Part shown: positions 16,888 to 25,947 of the stretch, piece after piece
How positions within the stretch are numbered: the first letter of the stretch is position 1
How the letters are laid out: each line of letters starts with the position of its first letter
Virus record (IMG/VR): IMGVR_UViG_3300029258_001604
Coordinates: 1-30,848 of that record
Source: a virus
DNA: 30,848 nucleotides
Direction: 5' to 3' (one strand)
Translations under genes and position numbers: made by a program
The notes under the pieces: model-generated
Databases searched by the model: none
Seen by the model: only the letters and a program-made list of their open reading frames with translations
What the model was told of the DNA's origin: nothing

Positions 16888-17099
16888 AAGTCAAAGAACT
16901 TATAGAGAAGCTTCAACAATTTCCAGAAGATATGGAGGTTTTTACATATGGTGTGGCATGTACTGGTAATAGATTCAAATATTTAGCATATGAAGCAAAT
17001 CCTCAAGAAGAAAGATTTGTAAAACTAGAAAAAGACATACTTATAGCTCAAAGACCTTGTGAGGAGACTAGAGGGGCAAAAAAATGTCTCGTGATTTGA
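16884..17099 (+). CDS. Small conserved phage-type hypothetical protein
   Basis: This encodes 71 aa. ATG at 16884 overlaps the preceding stop, and GGAGATGT precedes it. The opening KVKELIEKLQQFPEDMEVFTYG is a pattern I recognise from many small phage and bacterial proteins in which a short helix is followed by a beta strand (LI..L...P.d..V). Those proteins have no firm function. There is no membrane segment. The 3' end overlaps the next gene by 16 bases, which fits a compact co-transcribed cassette. Confidence 0.78.
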   Translation: MKVKELIEKLQQFPEDMEVFTYGVACTGNRFKYLAYEANPQEERFVKLEKDILIAQRPCEETRGAKKCLVI

Positions 17100-17407
17100 C
17101 CGATGAGGAAAAATTATTAAAAGAATTTGAAGAGATGTTAGGCTCTGTCAATGACGCTCATATTGATGAAGAAGATGATGAGGATGATTTTGGATTTTAT
17201 TTTCCACCACATTTTGTTAATTACCCAACAGACAAAGATTTAGAATATCCCAGCAAAAAGAAAGAAGAAAAGAAAGAAAAAGATGAGCCACCTCCAATAC
17301 CTAAAGAGGCTACTTGTAAGCACAAGAACAAGAAAAAGGTTATTATAAGTGCTACTATGAAATTTTGGATTTGCAAGGACTGTAAGACTGATTTAGGAGA
17401 TGCTTAA
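17084..17407 (+). CDS. Small acidic zinc-finger-tailed protein, paralogue of the 128-aa protein
   Basis: This encodes 107 aa, with ATG at 17084 preceded by GAGGGG at 7 bases. It has an acidic tract (HIDEEDDEDDF, about 27-36) and then a Lys/Glu-rich linker (KKKEEKKEKDE). The C-terminal zinc motif has Cys78-x-His80 and Cys97-x-x-Cys100 in VIISATMKFWICKDC, then TDLGD. The tail aligns with that of the 128-aa protein (IIS..KFW.C..C..DLGD), so the two arose by duplication or share a swapped tail. The acidic and charged body differs between them, as if the tail is a common docking module. The function is unknown. Confidence 0.82.
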   Translation: MSRDLTDEEKLLKEFEEMLGSVNDAHIDEEDDEDDFGFYFPPHFVNYPTDKDLEYPSKKKEEKKEKDEPPPIPKEATCKHKNKKKVIISATMKFWICKDCKTDLGDA

Positions 17408-17700
17408 TGGATTTTAGAAACCCTATAGAGGAACAAGATGGATGGAAACTTTTGGAAGAAATTACTATTAATGATAGGACACTTATCGCTTGGTACAATC
17501 CTAATGATTCTATTATTAGTCTCATTATTACGCACCTGTGCGAACAACCTAACGAACTAAGTAAAAGAAGCCCTTATACAACTTGGGGATACGTAACACA
17601 TATGGAAACCAACATGTACACATGTGCTGAGGCTGCTGAGGTTGTTTCCTTATACTTACAAGATATAGAAAAAGAAAATGCGTGGTGGGAAAATGCTTAA
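17407..17700 (+). CDS. Hypothetical 97-aa soluble protein
   Basis: ATG at 17407 overlaps the TAA of the preceding gene (TAATG), and AGGAGATG provides the ribosome site. The protein is Trp- and Glu-rich with a helical C-terminus (AEAAEVVSLYLQDIEKENAWWENA). It has two isolated Cys residues with no metal-site spacing, and no membrane segment. I do not recognise a family. Gene order and overlaps place it in the small early-type cassette. Confidence 0.75.
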   Translation: MDFRNPIEEQDGWKLLEEITINDRTLIAWYNPNDSIISLIITHLCEQPNELSKRSPYTTWGYVTHMETNMYTCAEAAEVVSLYLQDIEKENAWWENA

Positions 17701-17845
17701 ACAACATTTATTTGTAAATATTATGATGATATTGCAGGTAGGAGCTATTTTTAGTTATTTTTACAATAAAAACTGGGGCTTAGCAGTGTATTGGATGGCT
17801 TGCTTAGCGATTAATTTTGTAGTAACATATGTACTAGGGAGATAG
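17693..17845 (+). CDS. Tiny membrane protein (50 aa)
   Basis: I translated this by hand. ATG at 17693 overlaps the end of the 97-aa gene by 8 bases, with GGTGGGA just upstream, and it ends at TAG 17843-17845. The product begins MLKQHLFVNI and has two hydrophobic stretches: residues about 6-24 and about 29-48 (WGLAVYWMACLAINFVV). That suggests a two-pass inner-membrane peptide with a short charged loop (YNKNW). The function is unknown. Small phage membrane peptides often act on host membranes or exclude other phages, but nothing specific is seen here. Confidence 0.7.
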   Translation: MLKQHLFVNIMMILQVGAIFSYFYNKNWGLAVYWMACLAINFVVTYVLGR

Positions 17846-17847
17846 TT

Positions 17848-18003
17848 ATGCTAGAACTTATTTTACTACTAATAACACCATTTGTCTTATTTGCATTGTT
17901 TTTTGGAATACCAATGACTTATGGTGACAAAATAAGTAGAAACATGCTTGAAGACTATAATCCAAACGATATTAATTCATATCAAGAGCATTATACGGAA
18001 TAA
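17848..18003 (+). CDS. Tiny membrane-anchored protein (51 aa), last of cassette
   Basis: I translated this by hand. ATG at 17848 is 2 bases after the previous stop, with GGGAGA about 7 bases upstream. Residues 2-24 (LELILLLITPFVLFALFFG) form one membrane segment, and the remaining ~27 residues are polar and acidic (YGDKISRNMLEDYNPND). It ends at TAA 18001-18003, so it overlaps the 3' end of the convergent 141-aa tube-like gene by 32 bases. The function is unknown. The good ribosome site and its place in the operon argue that it is real. Confidence 0.7.
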   Translation: MLELILLLITPFVLFALFFGIPMTYGDKISRNMLEDYNPNDINSYQEHYTE

Positions 18004-18397
18004 TACCTTTGAAGTTAAAATTCAATTTAACAATTCCCTTTGCACTGATCTGAACATTTTCGTTGGTTACTTTGCATTGTGGAATAAATATAAGTTTAGT
18101 ATCTGACTGTCTATCTCTGATTTCAATTGAAACATATGGAGCTATTAATCTTTGGTTAATTTTAGTTGTAGCGTCCTTACCCTGTAGTCCACCGGATAAT
18201 TTTAATCTCAATCCTGAAATAGATCCTTGAACTGATATTCTATCTGTAGATATTTCTTGAGCAAATGGAGAATCGATACCATATGTCTCGGACTCACCAT
18301 AATCAATGGTGTAAGATATCTGCTGTACCTCTGGGTAAAGCTTTCCTCCTATGAACAATTTACAATTGGCTCCTGCCAATACTACTGATTGAGACAT
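17972..18397 (-). CDS. Tail-tube-like / baseplate small beta protein (141 aa)
   Basis: This has an ATG start with AGGAG 6 bases upstream, 8 bases after the 536-aa gene. The protein is almost all beta in pattern. It has GGKLYPEVQQISYTIDYGESETYGIDS near residues 17-43, then RISVQGSISGLRLKLSGG, and ends IVKLNFNFKGIIPYN. This layout (a short strand, an E-x-E-x-x-GIDS turn, and a long loop before a beta sandwich) resembles the tube and tube-initiator proteins of contractile-tailed phages. Its place at the end of the baseplate operon fits a tube-initiator or hub ring. The major tube gene, if separate, lies outside the window. It could instead be another small baseplate protein. Confidence 0.7.
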   Translation of the reverse strand: MSQSVVLAGANCKLFIGGKLYPEVQQISYTIDYGESETYGIDSPFAQEISTDRISVQGSISGLRLKLSGGLQGKDATTKINQRLIAPYVSIEIRDRQSDTKLIFIPQCKVTNENVQISAKGIVKLNFNFKGIIPYNALDMN

Positions 18398-18405
18398 TTA
18401 AACTC

Positions 18406-20016
18406 CTAAACTGGATCTTCACCCCAGACGTAAAATTTATCTGAGAATTCTGTACCCCATTTAGCTAACCCTATGTCGTTCGGGTACAACACTGTAATAA
18501 CGACCTGTATACCTGTAGCAGCTACCAGATTAATCAAGTCCTGAGCATATATACGACCTGATACAACGTCTGTAATATAAAAGGGATAATCAGAGCCATC
18601 TCTTGCTACATCATAAGGAAAATCTTGTGCCACTAAGGATATATTAGTTCCTGCACTATGTACATTCTGAAAAGAATAAGATGGGTTAATTAATATTTGA
18701 GTAGTTGATGGTCTAGATATATAAGGTACTGGACCCTCTTCTTTTGAAGTTCCAAAACCAAATATAAGCTTACCTTGATCATCAGGTATATCTGAAGCAT
18801 CGTCTACTTCAATAATAAGACTTGTGTTTTCATCTATGTCTTCAGTTGTATTACACTCTTCCCCACCAATCAAATATGGCTTGGCTGGATCAAATGTATA
18901 AGGACCAAGTTGATCTAGATCAGATGGACCTGTATCGTGTAAGTGAGCAGCACCTTGTCTATCACGTCTTACAACTCTGGTTGTAGCAGGTACGAATACT
19001 TCTAATAATCTATTTTCTGTTTGATATGCAGCAGCATAATTAACTTTAGAATTTAAAGTGAATCTTTTTGGGTTAAAAAATAAAATACCCTCATCAGTAC
19101 CTTGTAGTGTTGTTTCAGGAATACCAGCAGGATTTTCCCATTCTACATAAGCTTCACCTACCAAACCACCGCTTACTTCTGTAATAGTGAAAGTACCTTG
19201 ATTTGCACTATCAAAAGCAGAACCAAATATATTTACATAGTCATCTTTTTGAACTACACCAATAAATGGGTTTGGTCCACCAGACCAAGTAGCTCTAATT
19301 ACACCACCTGGCTCTTGAGATAACGTCCATTGAGTAGCTGCTACACCACCAGTAGGTCTGATCTCAGAAAACTTTAGCTTGTTTTGAGCTTTACCACCAC
19401 GAACTCTTACTGAAGAGGAAGGTCCATTGGTTTCAGATATAAGTGAAACATACCCACCATTACCATCATCTCTGGCAACAGCAGCACCTGTTTTACCTAG
19501 CCTTCTAATTTCTTTCGTAATAGCATCTGCTACTTCTTGAGCTGTAGCTGAGTTTATATTTGTAAATTGATTTGTTGTAAATGTAACTTCTACAGGCTCT
19601 TGATCATCATACTGAATAATCAATGTATCACCATCGTCTAGATCATAAGTCTCAAATTCTTCAGAGAATACTGTAGCTCTTACAAATTCATGACCATACA
19701 TTACCCTGAGGATTTCATGAACAAGATCTACAACCTGTTTACGAGTAGAAACCTCAATACCAATTTCCCTAAAGACTTCATCAGAAAGACCAATATTGTC
19801 TGGTCTAGTAAGATTACGACCAGCTAATAGTTCATCAAGATATCTACCATCAGCCGTTACAATATATAACTGATCATTAACAGCTTCTACATTGTCTATT
19901 AAATGTAAAGGACCACCAGCTAAGGCTTCTAAGATAGCGTCAGTCTTTTCACCCCTAACAGAAGGGTTTAAATACTGCCTAAGCCTCTGCTTTTCCTTAT
20001 CTCTAGTACTTGCCAT
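18406..20016 (-). CDS. Baseplate structural protein, 536 aa, sharing modules with the J-like protein
   Basis: ATG at 20016 overlaps the upstream TAA (TAATG), with AAGG upstream, so it is translated in step with the 1970-aa gene. The N-terminal ~110 residues are helical (ILEALAGG ... YLDELLAGRNLTRPD ... VVDLVHEILRVMYG), like the lead segment of baseplate wedge proteins. Residues about 150-210 (VTFTTNQF ... ATAQEVADAITKEI ... VSLISETNGPSSSVRVRGG) are a small beta/alpha module. VIRATWSGG ... DYVNIFGSAFDSANQGTFTI (about 240-280) matches repeats in the J-like protein. VDDASDIPDDQGKLIFGFGT ... EGPVPY (about 405-435) matches RVSDASEFPTTGQIYIGRGT ... EGPLDY near residue 110 of that protein. It is probably a wedge or arm partner of the J-like subunit. 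Confidence 0.82.
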   Translation of the reverse strand: MASTRDKEKQRLRQYLNPSVRGEKTDAILEALAGGPLHLIDNVEAVNDQLYIVTADGRYLDELLAGRNLTRPDNIGLSDEVFREIGIEVSTRKQVVDLVHEILRVMYGHEFVRATVFSEEFETYDLDDGDTLIIQYDDQEPVEVTFTTNQFTNINSATAQEVADAITKEIRRLGKTGAAVARDDGNGGYVSLISETNGPSSSVRVRGGKAQNKLKFSEIRPTGGVAATQWTLSQEPGGVIRATWSGGPNPFIGVVQKDDYVNIFGSAFDSANQGTFTITEVSGGLVGEAYVEWENPAGIPETTLQGTDEGILFFNPKRFTLNSKVNYAAAYQTENRLLEVFVPATTRVVRRDRQGAAHLHDTGPSDLDQLGPYTFDPAKPYLIGGEECNTTEDIDENTSLIIEVDDASDIPDDQGKLIFGFGTSKEEGPVPYISRPSTTQILINPSYSFQNVHSAGTNISLVAQDFPYDVARDGSDYPFYITDVVSGRIYAQDLINLVAATGIQVVITVLYPNDIGLAKWGTEFSDKFYVWGEDPV

Positions 20017-23000
20017 TACTCAACCTTAGAAATAGTAATATCGTTAACGATATCTAAAATAAGTGCTTTTTCACTTGGATTTACAACAATCACATCGTTA
20101 TTGATATCGTATTGAGGAGATGTTACAGAAACAGCCTTAACACCTGGAATACTATTAACAACAGCCACAATATCAGAAATCGCAATAGAAACACCTACAT
20201 CGTTAGAGTTGATAAGTGCTGCGATATTATTTCTAGCTTGCTCAACAATCTTACTAAAAGGAATACCTGTATTAACACGTACACCTACACCTACCTCAAT
20301 TCTTCTAACTAGAGGTGGTTCAATAAAGATTTCAGCTCCAGCAGCAGCAACACCAGGGTATGTTACATTATCTCTTGGATCACCGTAAACAATTCTATTT
20401 GACTCTGCAATAAGACCTGTGTTGTATCTATAAGAATCAAGACCACGCTTGACCTGTGTAGGAAAGTTCAATTTACCAATTGAGCTGAATGTAATTTCCC
20501 CAGCGTCCTTATTAACCTTTAAAAATTGCTCATCAGTATCGAAGGTTAAAATAGTTCTATTACTATTAGCAGGATCTACAGTTTTATTGTAGATTTTCTT
20601 ATATCCAGAGTATAGGAGTGATTCTTCTACATATACCTGAATAGCTTTCTCTTCTAGCTGTACATTTGTCTTGGGAGCTAGAATAGAGCCTACAATAGCC
20701 TTTTCCTTAGATATAATATCTATAATTACATATTCTCCAATGTTATCACCGTCAAATACATCACCAGATACAATGAACCTGTCTCCTACAACTGTAACGT
20801 CATATTCAGAAAACTTAAGAGAAGGGGTGTGAATTTCAAAAACATCTGAAATAGTAAGACCTGTTTCATTTACTGCTTTTGCATTTACAACTTCGACAAA
20901 ATTATCTCCAGAGTCAACTACTAAAAATTCACCTTGATTATCAGCGTTAAAGTCTGTACCGAATGTAGCTACATCACCCATCCTAGCAACACTTAAATCC
21001 GGCTGAGTTCCGTTAGTATCCCATTCAACTCTCATAATACCACCAGTGGCTACGACATCAAATTGAGTAGTGCCGTCAAACCCTAAAGATCTGAGGTTAT
21101 CTACCACATCTACAATTTCCTCTACAGCATTTTCATTTTCGATATAAAAAGAATTTTCATATGTTCTAATAACTCTAAAAGTACCTTGGTTAAGAGTAGC
21201 AAATGGATCTCCAATTATTACTGTATCACCTTCTTCAATTTTAGCTGAAACAGACATACTGCCAGCAATTAAAGACTCGGCTATAGCGTCTACACCTGAA
21301 GAATTTTCTACTACGATAGTAGTTCCGTCATCAGATGTACCTATAACTCTGAAAGAACCGTTGTTTTCTGCAACAGATAATCCAGATATGGTGAAAATAT
21401 CACCTCTTTGAGCTTCTATAAAGTTTACAGTACCTGAGGCTACAGTATATTCTGTAAATCCTGTATCATCATTTTTATCAACTGAAATGTCAGCAGCACC
21501 ATCGTTTATCTCAACAGTTTTGCTAAATACTGGAGCAGATCCAGTTCCATCCCAAGTAACACATACCAATTTACCGTGTTTTTCGACATGAAAAGTTCTA
21601 CCTCTATCTCTAAAGAAATTTCTAGGCTCACCAAAATAATGATTACCTTCATCTCTATTTGCTAGAGTTATAGTAGTCTGTCCTGCTGTAGGTACGTTAT
21701 CTTCAAAACTTACAGTAGTAGCAAAAGCAAGTCCTACATCTTTCTTTTGAGCTTGAGCGGCACTTAATTTAACCCACTGACCAGCTTCAAAACCAATTCC
21801 AGAACTCTTAGAAATTACCGTATTCATGAATTCAGTATCAGGTACTCTAGAAGCAGCCTGTAAAACCTGAGCATCAGCAGAATTACCTTTACCGCCAGTA
21901 ACTTGGACAACACCATTAGACCCTAAAAGATCTGTTCTGAATTGAATTTTACTTTCTCTTTCAGATGTAGTCACCTGAGCAAGTGTTGTGATACCAGTTA
22001 CGGCTAAGATGTTCATAAAATCCACAACCTGCCTTGCGGTAGTGGGGATCAATCTAATTTGCTCACCAGCATTAAATGCGTAAGCATTAGCTGTTGCTGT
22101 GGTAAAACTAGGGATTGTAAGGGCTTGTTTAAGTCTAAATTGATACGTTGGAGCTACAGCGTCTAAATCACTATTTTCAATCCAGTTAATACCGTCAAAC
22201 AAATCAATTCCTGTAGCGGTAAAATCTGTATCTTCCTCTGTAGACTTAGCTAAAACACCTGCACCAGTCAATCCATTATCATCAATAAGTTCTGCTGTTA
22301 AGTAATCAGCAAGATTATCAGTAACATAAGTTACAATTTCATCAGCAGTGGTATCGTTATTTTCAAATAAGTTAATTGTAGTAGAAGTAAGTGTTGCTCT
22401 ATCAATCTCAGCGACAGCAGCTCCAACTTCTCTAATAACAGTAAAGGAAGAGGCTGTGGCAGAATCTACTCTAAAAGTACCTGTGTTAGCTGGATCAAAC
22501 TCTCCATTATCAGTAATAGTAGCATAACCGCCTGAAGATAGTGCAGCATCAATTGTAGGAGCTGTACCAGTTCCGTTCCAAGTGTACGTTACCTCATCAT
22601 ACGTACCGAAAGTGGTAATTGTAACATCCCACTCAGTAGTTCCGTCAATATTATTAGATATTGGATTTCCTGATTTAAGATTGATTCTTACACTTGTCTT
22701 GTCAGTAATAAAAATATTGTGTCCAATTTCTTGGTTAGCTACTGTAGGATACGTATAGCCTACATTGTATCTTTCACCAGCCAATCCCCACTCAGCAGAT
22801 CTATAAAGAATAGCGTCTTCATTTACCAAAGGATTAGTAGGATGAAGTACATTTCTTGCTTTCATTAGTACTTTATAATTTTTAAAGTCAAAAGTACCAC
22901 CAAAGAACTGTTCAAATTCAATACCTGCACCAGAGTCTACATCATAAGCTCTGAAGTTATTTGAGTTAATACCCATAGTATTATTGACCTCAGCAGTTCT

Positions 23001-25928
23001 ATACATATTGATTGGGAATGTTTTCTCTGAGGGATCGTTATCTAAAATAACAACAATACTATCATTTGCAGTAAACTGAAAAGTATCAGCTATATAATAC
23101 CTATCGTTTTGTCTAAGTCTTCTAATTAATTGAGAAGGACTGATGTTTACAGTCAAACCAGATAGAGAATCTATTTGATTTCTTTCTTTTGAAGCCATAC
23201 TTTCTTGAATTGCAGTTAGAGGCTCTAAAAAAGATACGATTACGTTAGGATCTACACCCAACACAGCCAAGTCTACTGCACTATCAAAATCACCTATAGT
23301 AGAATTTGGCGGATCTGCGTCAGTATCGTCAGTAATTAGGTTATGAACAAACAAAGGAAAGTCTGAATCTGAACTTTCACTTTCATAGAAAGCAAATAGA
23401 GAGATTTCACTTTGACCTCTAGTATTTTCAGTAAAATTAAGAGCTTTTGCTGGGTCATTAAAAGTAACAACAAAAACCTCACCATCTGTATCTTCTGATT
23501 CAGTAGTTACTATTAATATCTCATCGCTTTCAGTTGAAGAAGTGGCTCCTACCAAGGAATCTCCCAAAAGACTTGCAATAGTGTTAATATTATAAGCACC
23601 TGCTGGTATCTTAGTTTTTTGAACAGCTTTATCTGTTCTCACAATAGCAATACCTTCACTCCAAACAATTGGACCTTCAGCAACAGCCGTTACGAATTCA
23701 TTAGGGGTTACTTTGAGATCTATTGTACTACTTGTCTTAGCTTGAACTCTAGCTTCTAGTCTATTACCTGCTGCTAAATCCTCAGACCAAATTATGACCC
23801 AATCTCCTACCTCTACATTATCAAATGCTGTGGCATTATTAGACTCATATCTGACGATATTAGCTGATGGCTTAGTAACAGTAATTGTTGTATCTGCCGT
23901 AACACCAGTGTTGACAAATATAGCGTCTTTATTATCAATTAAAAACCACACATAAGCATCGTTAACTAATGTAATACTCCCACCAAGGATTGGTGCTGAA
24001 TCTAAACTACCTTTTGTAAATTCAGTACCAGCACTAAGACTATCGCCTTCTTCAAGTGCTTGAGAAAGTTTAAATTGAGCTGTGTTTCTTGATAGTGTAA
24101 AGTCAGACTCCTTACCTTGAGCCGTAAGTCCTTGGGCAAGTGAAAACACACCTTTATTAACTAAGGTAGATATATTATTGATAGCAAGTTCTGCTCTAGA
24201 TGTCTGACCTAAGTTTGAATTAAGGACAATTCTATTTCCATTAATAGAAGCTGTAATACCTGTAACTTTTTCGTTAATCACATTAACCCATGATTGTAAC
24301 GAGTTATTTTTATCAACAGTTACGTGAGTACCTTCAGCCAGGAAGTCTGAATCATTAAAAGTATAAGTTATTTCATTAGTACCATCTACTGATATAATCA
24401 ATGTCTCGCCATCAGCGATAGTGTTTGACCAGTTAATTTGTTCTTCTGAAGTTACCTGGGCAACACGACCATTTCTAGATAGTGGAAGTTTATTTTTAAA
24501 AAGTCTTAGCGTTTGAATCTCACCAGCAGGAAGACCTAGTGCATCACCTGCGTCACCGCCTGTAGTAGGACTTGTCTTTTCCACAAACTCATCAAGCTCT
24601 TCTCTTGCAAAGATACTAATTCTAGTTCCGTTATCAATAGTACGAGCTGAGAATGTGATATTTGGGTTTGCATTAATAGAAGCAACAACTTCAAATGCAG
24701 TAGCGTTTCCGTTTGATCTAAAATCACCCTCATTAAAAACATGTTCGCTAATATCTCCACCTACCAAAATAGCAAGCCTGTCATTAGGGCTAATGCTAAA
24801 AGGAGATGTTTCGTTAGAAAGTAAAGATGCTTTAGCTACTGAAGTCTGACGACCTCCTGTAGCAAGTTTGAAAAATCTCTCACCACCTAATGCAGAGTCT
24901 ACAATAAATTCTAGACCTGTACCAGCAGCAGCTTCTTCATATCCAGTGCCGTCATCGATAAACAGTGTAGTTTTCTCACCATCAGAGAATATTTCATTAG
25001 ATGTAACTGTAGCATTCTCATCTGGAGCTTGAGCACCTAGCACAGAAGAAGTTACAGCAATTGCTGTACCAAGACCACGAGAAATCCTGGCTCTTTTAAT
25101 TTTAGATCTAATTTCATCATCGGTATCTGAGTTTTTACCTGTATTAAAACCAATGTCGTTTGTAACCGTAGCACCAGTAAAAGGTGTTGCAGCAAAACGC
25201 TTAATGGCATTTCTAGGTACGTTACCTTCACTGCCTGGAATTTGTGCAGCAACAGGTACGTTTGTAATTACGTTCTCACCATCAAGAATTACAGCTTGCT
25301 GGGTTAGGGTAAAATTAATATCAGATGAAGCACCTGAAGCAGGAGAGGATACTACCTCACCAGCAGAAACAGTACGAACCCCACCCTGAGCTAGGATTAC
25401 TGATTCAGATATATTGTGAAATTTTGTTGTTGGGTTAACAAGAGTAAGTTCCCAGAAGCCTCCTACCTGAGTAGTAGCACTATAATCAAGTGGACCCTCT
25501 ACGTTAGGAGTTCCACGACCAATATAAATTTGACCTGTAGTAGGAAATTCAGAAGCATCTGAAACACGGATAATACTTGAACCGATATTTGGAGGGTTAT
25601 CTCCAGCATATATTTTGGTAGCAATCTTTTCAAAAGAACTATCACGGATAGTAACAGTACCTGTAGCTACCTTATCACCTGAAATGGCGATATTTTCTTC
25701 TTCTGCAATTCTTTTGAGCTTTTCCCCTGTTGCCCTGTCTACGTTGAAATCTCTAAGTATAGAGAAGTTATCGGCTGATGCTCTGTATACTGATTGAGCT
25801 ACTGCCTCAAAGAAAGAGGTTACTACCGACCCTGTGTTTAAGTCGTTAACACCAATTTTAGCAACGTAGGTTCTCAGCATATCACCGAGAATTTGCTCAT
25901 ACGATTTTGGAGTTGGAGTTCCTGACAT
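20016..25928 (-). CDS. Giant baseplate J-like wedge protein (1970 aa)
   Basis: This has an ATG start with AGAGGGAT just upstream. The N-terminus (SVVTSFFEAVAQSVYRASADNFSILRDF ... ATGEKLKRIAEEENI) and the C-terminus (VGVSIAISDIVAVVNSIPGVKAV) match the ends of baseplate J / gp47 / gp6-like wedge proteins, which join fibres to the baseplate ring. Such proteins usually have a few hundred residues. Here more than 1,300 residues of beta modules lie between the two halves. These include FNDSDFLAEGT.. near 524 and at least five units ending in GTFRV-like strands (about 1152, 1524, 1582, 1662, 1730). The repeats also occur in the 536-aa neighbour. The enlarged middle may form arms that reach the fibres or host surface. 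The J identity is confident; the role of the insert is inferred. Confidence 0.85.
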   Translation of the reverse strand: MSGTPTPKSYEQILGDMLRTYVAKIGVNDLNTGSVVTSFFEAVAQSVYRASADNFSILRDFNVDRATGEKLKRIAEEENIAISGDKVATGTVTIRDSSFEKIATKIYAGDNPPNIGSSIIRVSDASEFPTTGQIYIGRGTPNVEGPLDYSATTQVGGFWELTLVNPTTKFHNISESVILAQGGVRTVSAGEVVSSPASGASSDINFTLTQQAVILDGENVITNVPVAAQIPGSEGNVPRNAIKRFAATPFTGATVTNDIGFNTGKNSDTDDEIRSKIKRARISRGLGTAIAVTSSVLGAQAPDENATVTSNEIFSDGEKTTLFIDDGTGYEEAAAGTGLEFIVDSALGGERFFKLATGGRQTSVAKASLLSNETSPFSISPNDRLAILVGGDISEHVFNEGDFRSNGNATAFEVVASINANPNITFSARTIDNGTRISIFAREELDEFVEKTSPTTGGDAGDALGLPAGEIQTLRLFKNKLPLSRNGRVAQVTSEEQINWSNTIADGETLIISVDGTNEITYTFNDSDFLAEGTHVTVDKNNSLQSWVNVINEKVTGITASINGNRIVLNSNLGQTSRAELAINNISTLVNKGVFSLAQGLTAQGKESDFTLSRNTAQFKLSQALEEGDSLSAGTEFTKGSLDSAPILGGSITLVNDAYVWFLIDNKDAIFVNTGVTADTTITVTKPSANIVRYESNNATAFDNVEVGDWVIIWSEDLAAGNRLEARVQAKTSSTIDLKVTPNEFVTAVAEGPIVWSEGIAIVRTDKAVQKTKIPAGAYNINTIASLLGDSLVGATSSTESDEILIVTTESEDTDGEVFVVTFNDPAKALNFTENTRGQSEISLFAFYESESSDSDFPLFVHNLITDDTDADPPNSTIGDFDSAVDLAVLGVDPNVIVSFLEPLTAIQESMASKERNQIDSLSGLTVNISPSQLIRRLRQNDRYYIADTFQFTANDSIVVILDNDPSEKTFPINMYRTAEVNNTMGINSNNFRAYDVDSGAGIEFEQFFGGTFDFKNYKVLMKARNVLHPTNPLVNEDAILYRSAEWGLAGERYNVGYTYPTVANQEIGHNIFITDKTSVRINLKSGNPISNNIDGTTEWDVTITTFGTYDEVTYTWNGTGTAPTIDAALSSGGYATITDNGEFDPANTGTFRVDSATASSFTVIREVGAAVAEIDRATLTSTTINLFENNDTTADEIVTYVTDNLADYLTAELIDDNGLTGAGVLAKSTEEDTDFTATGIDLFDGINWIENSDLDAVAPTYQFRLKQALTIPSFTTATANAYAFNAGEQIRLIPTTARQVVDFMNILAVTGITTLAQVTTSERESKIQFRTDLLGSNGVVQVTGGKGNSADAQVLQAASRVPDTEFMNTVISKSSGIGFEAGQWVKLSAAQAQKKDVGLAFATTVSFEDNVPTAGQTTITLANRDEGNHYFGEPRNFFRDRGRTFHVEKHGKLVCVTWDGTGSAPVFSKTVEINDGAADISVDKNDDTGFTEYTVASGTVNFIEAQRGDIFTISGLSVAENNGSFRVIGTSDDGTTIVVENSSGVDAIAESLIAGSMSVSAKIEEGDTVIIGDPFATLNQGTFRVIRTYENSFYIENENAVEEIVDVVDNLRSLGFDGTTQFDVVATGGIMRVEWDTNGTQPDLSVARMGDVATFGTDFNADNQGEFLVVDSGDNFVEVVNAKAVNETGLTISDVFEIHTPSLKFSEYDVTVVGDRFIVSGDVFDGDNIGEYVIIDIISKEKAIVGSILAPKTNVQLEEKAIQVYVEESLLYSGYKKIYNKTVDPANSNRTILTFDTDEQFLKVNKDAGEITFSSIGKLNFPTQVKRGLDSYRYNTGLIAESNRIVYGDPRDNVTYPGVAAAGAEIFIEPPLVRRIEVGVGVRVNTGIPFSKIVEQARNNIAALINSNDVGVSIAISDIVAVVNSIPGVKAVSVTSPQYDINNDVIVVNPSEKALILDIVNDITISKVE

Positions 25929-25947
25929 ATTAATCCCTCTTATTTAT

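Noticed and set aside
19990-20030. Programmed frameshift joining the 1970-aa and 536-aa baseplate genes
   Set aside because: TAATG overlap with a nearby AAGG site fits ordinary coupled reinitiation. There is no slippery heptamer at the junction.
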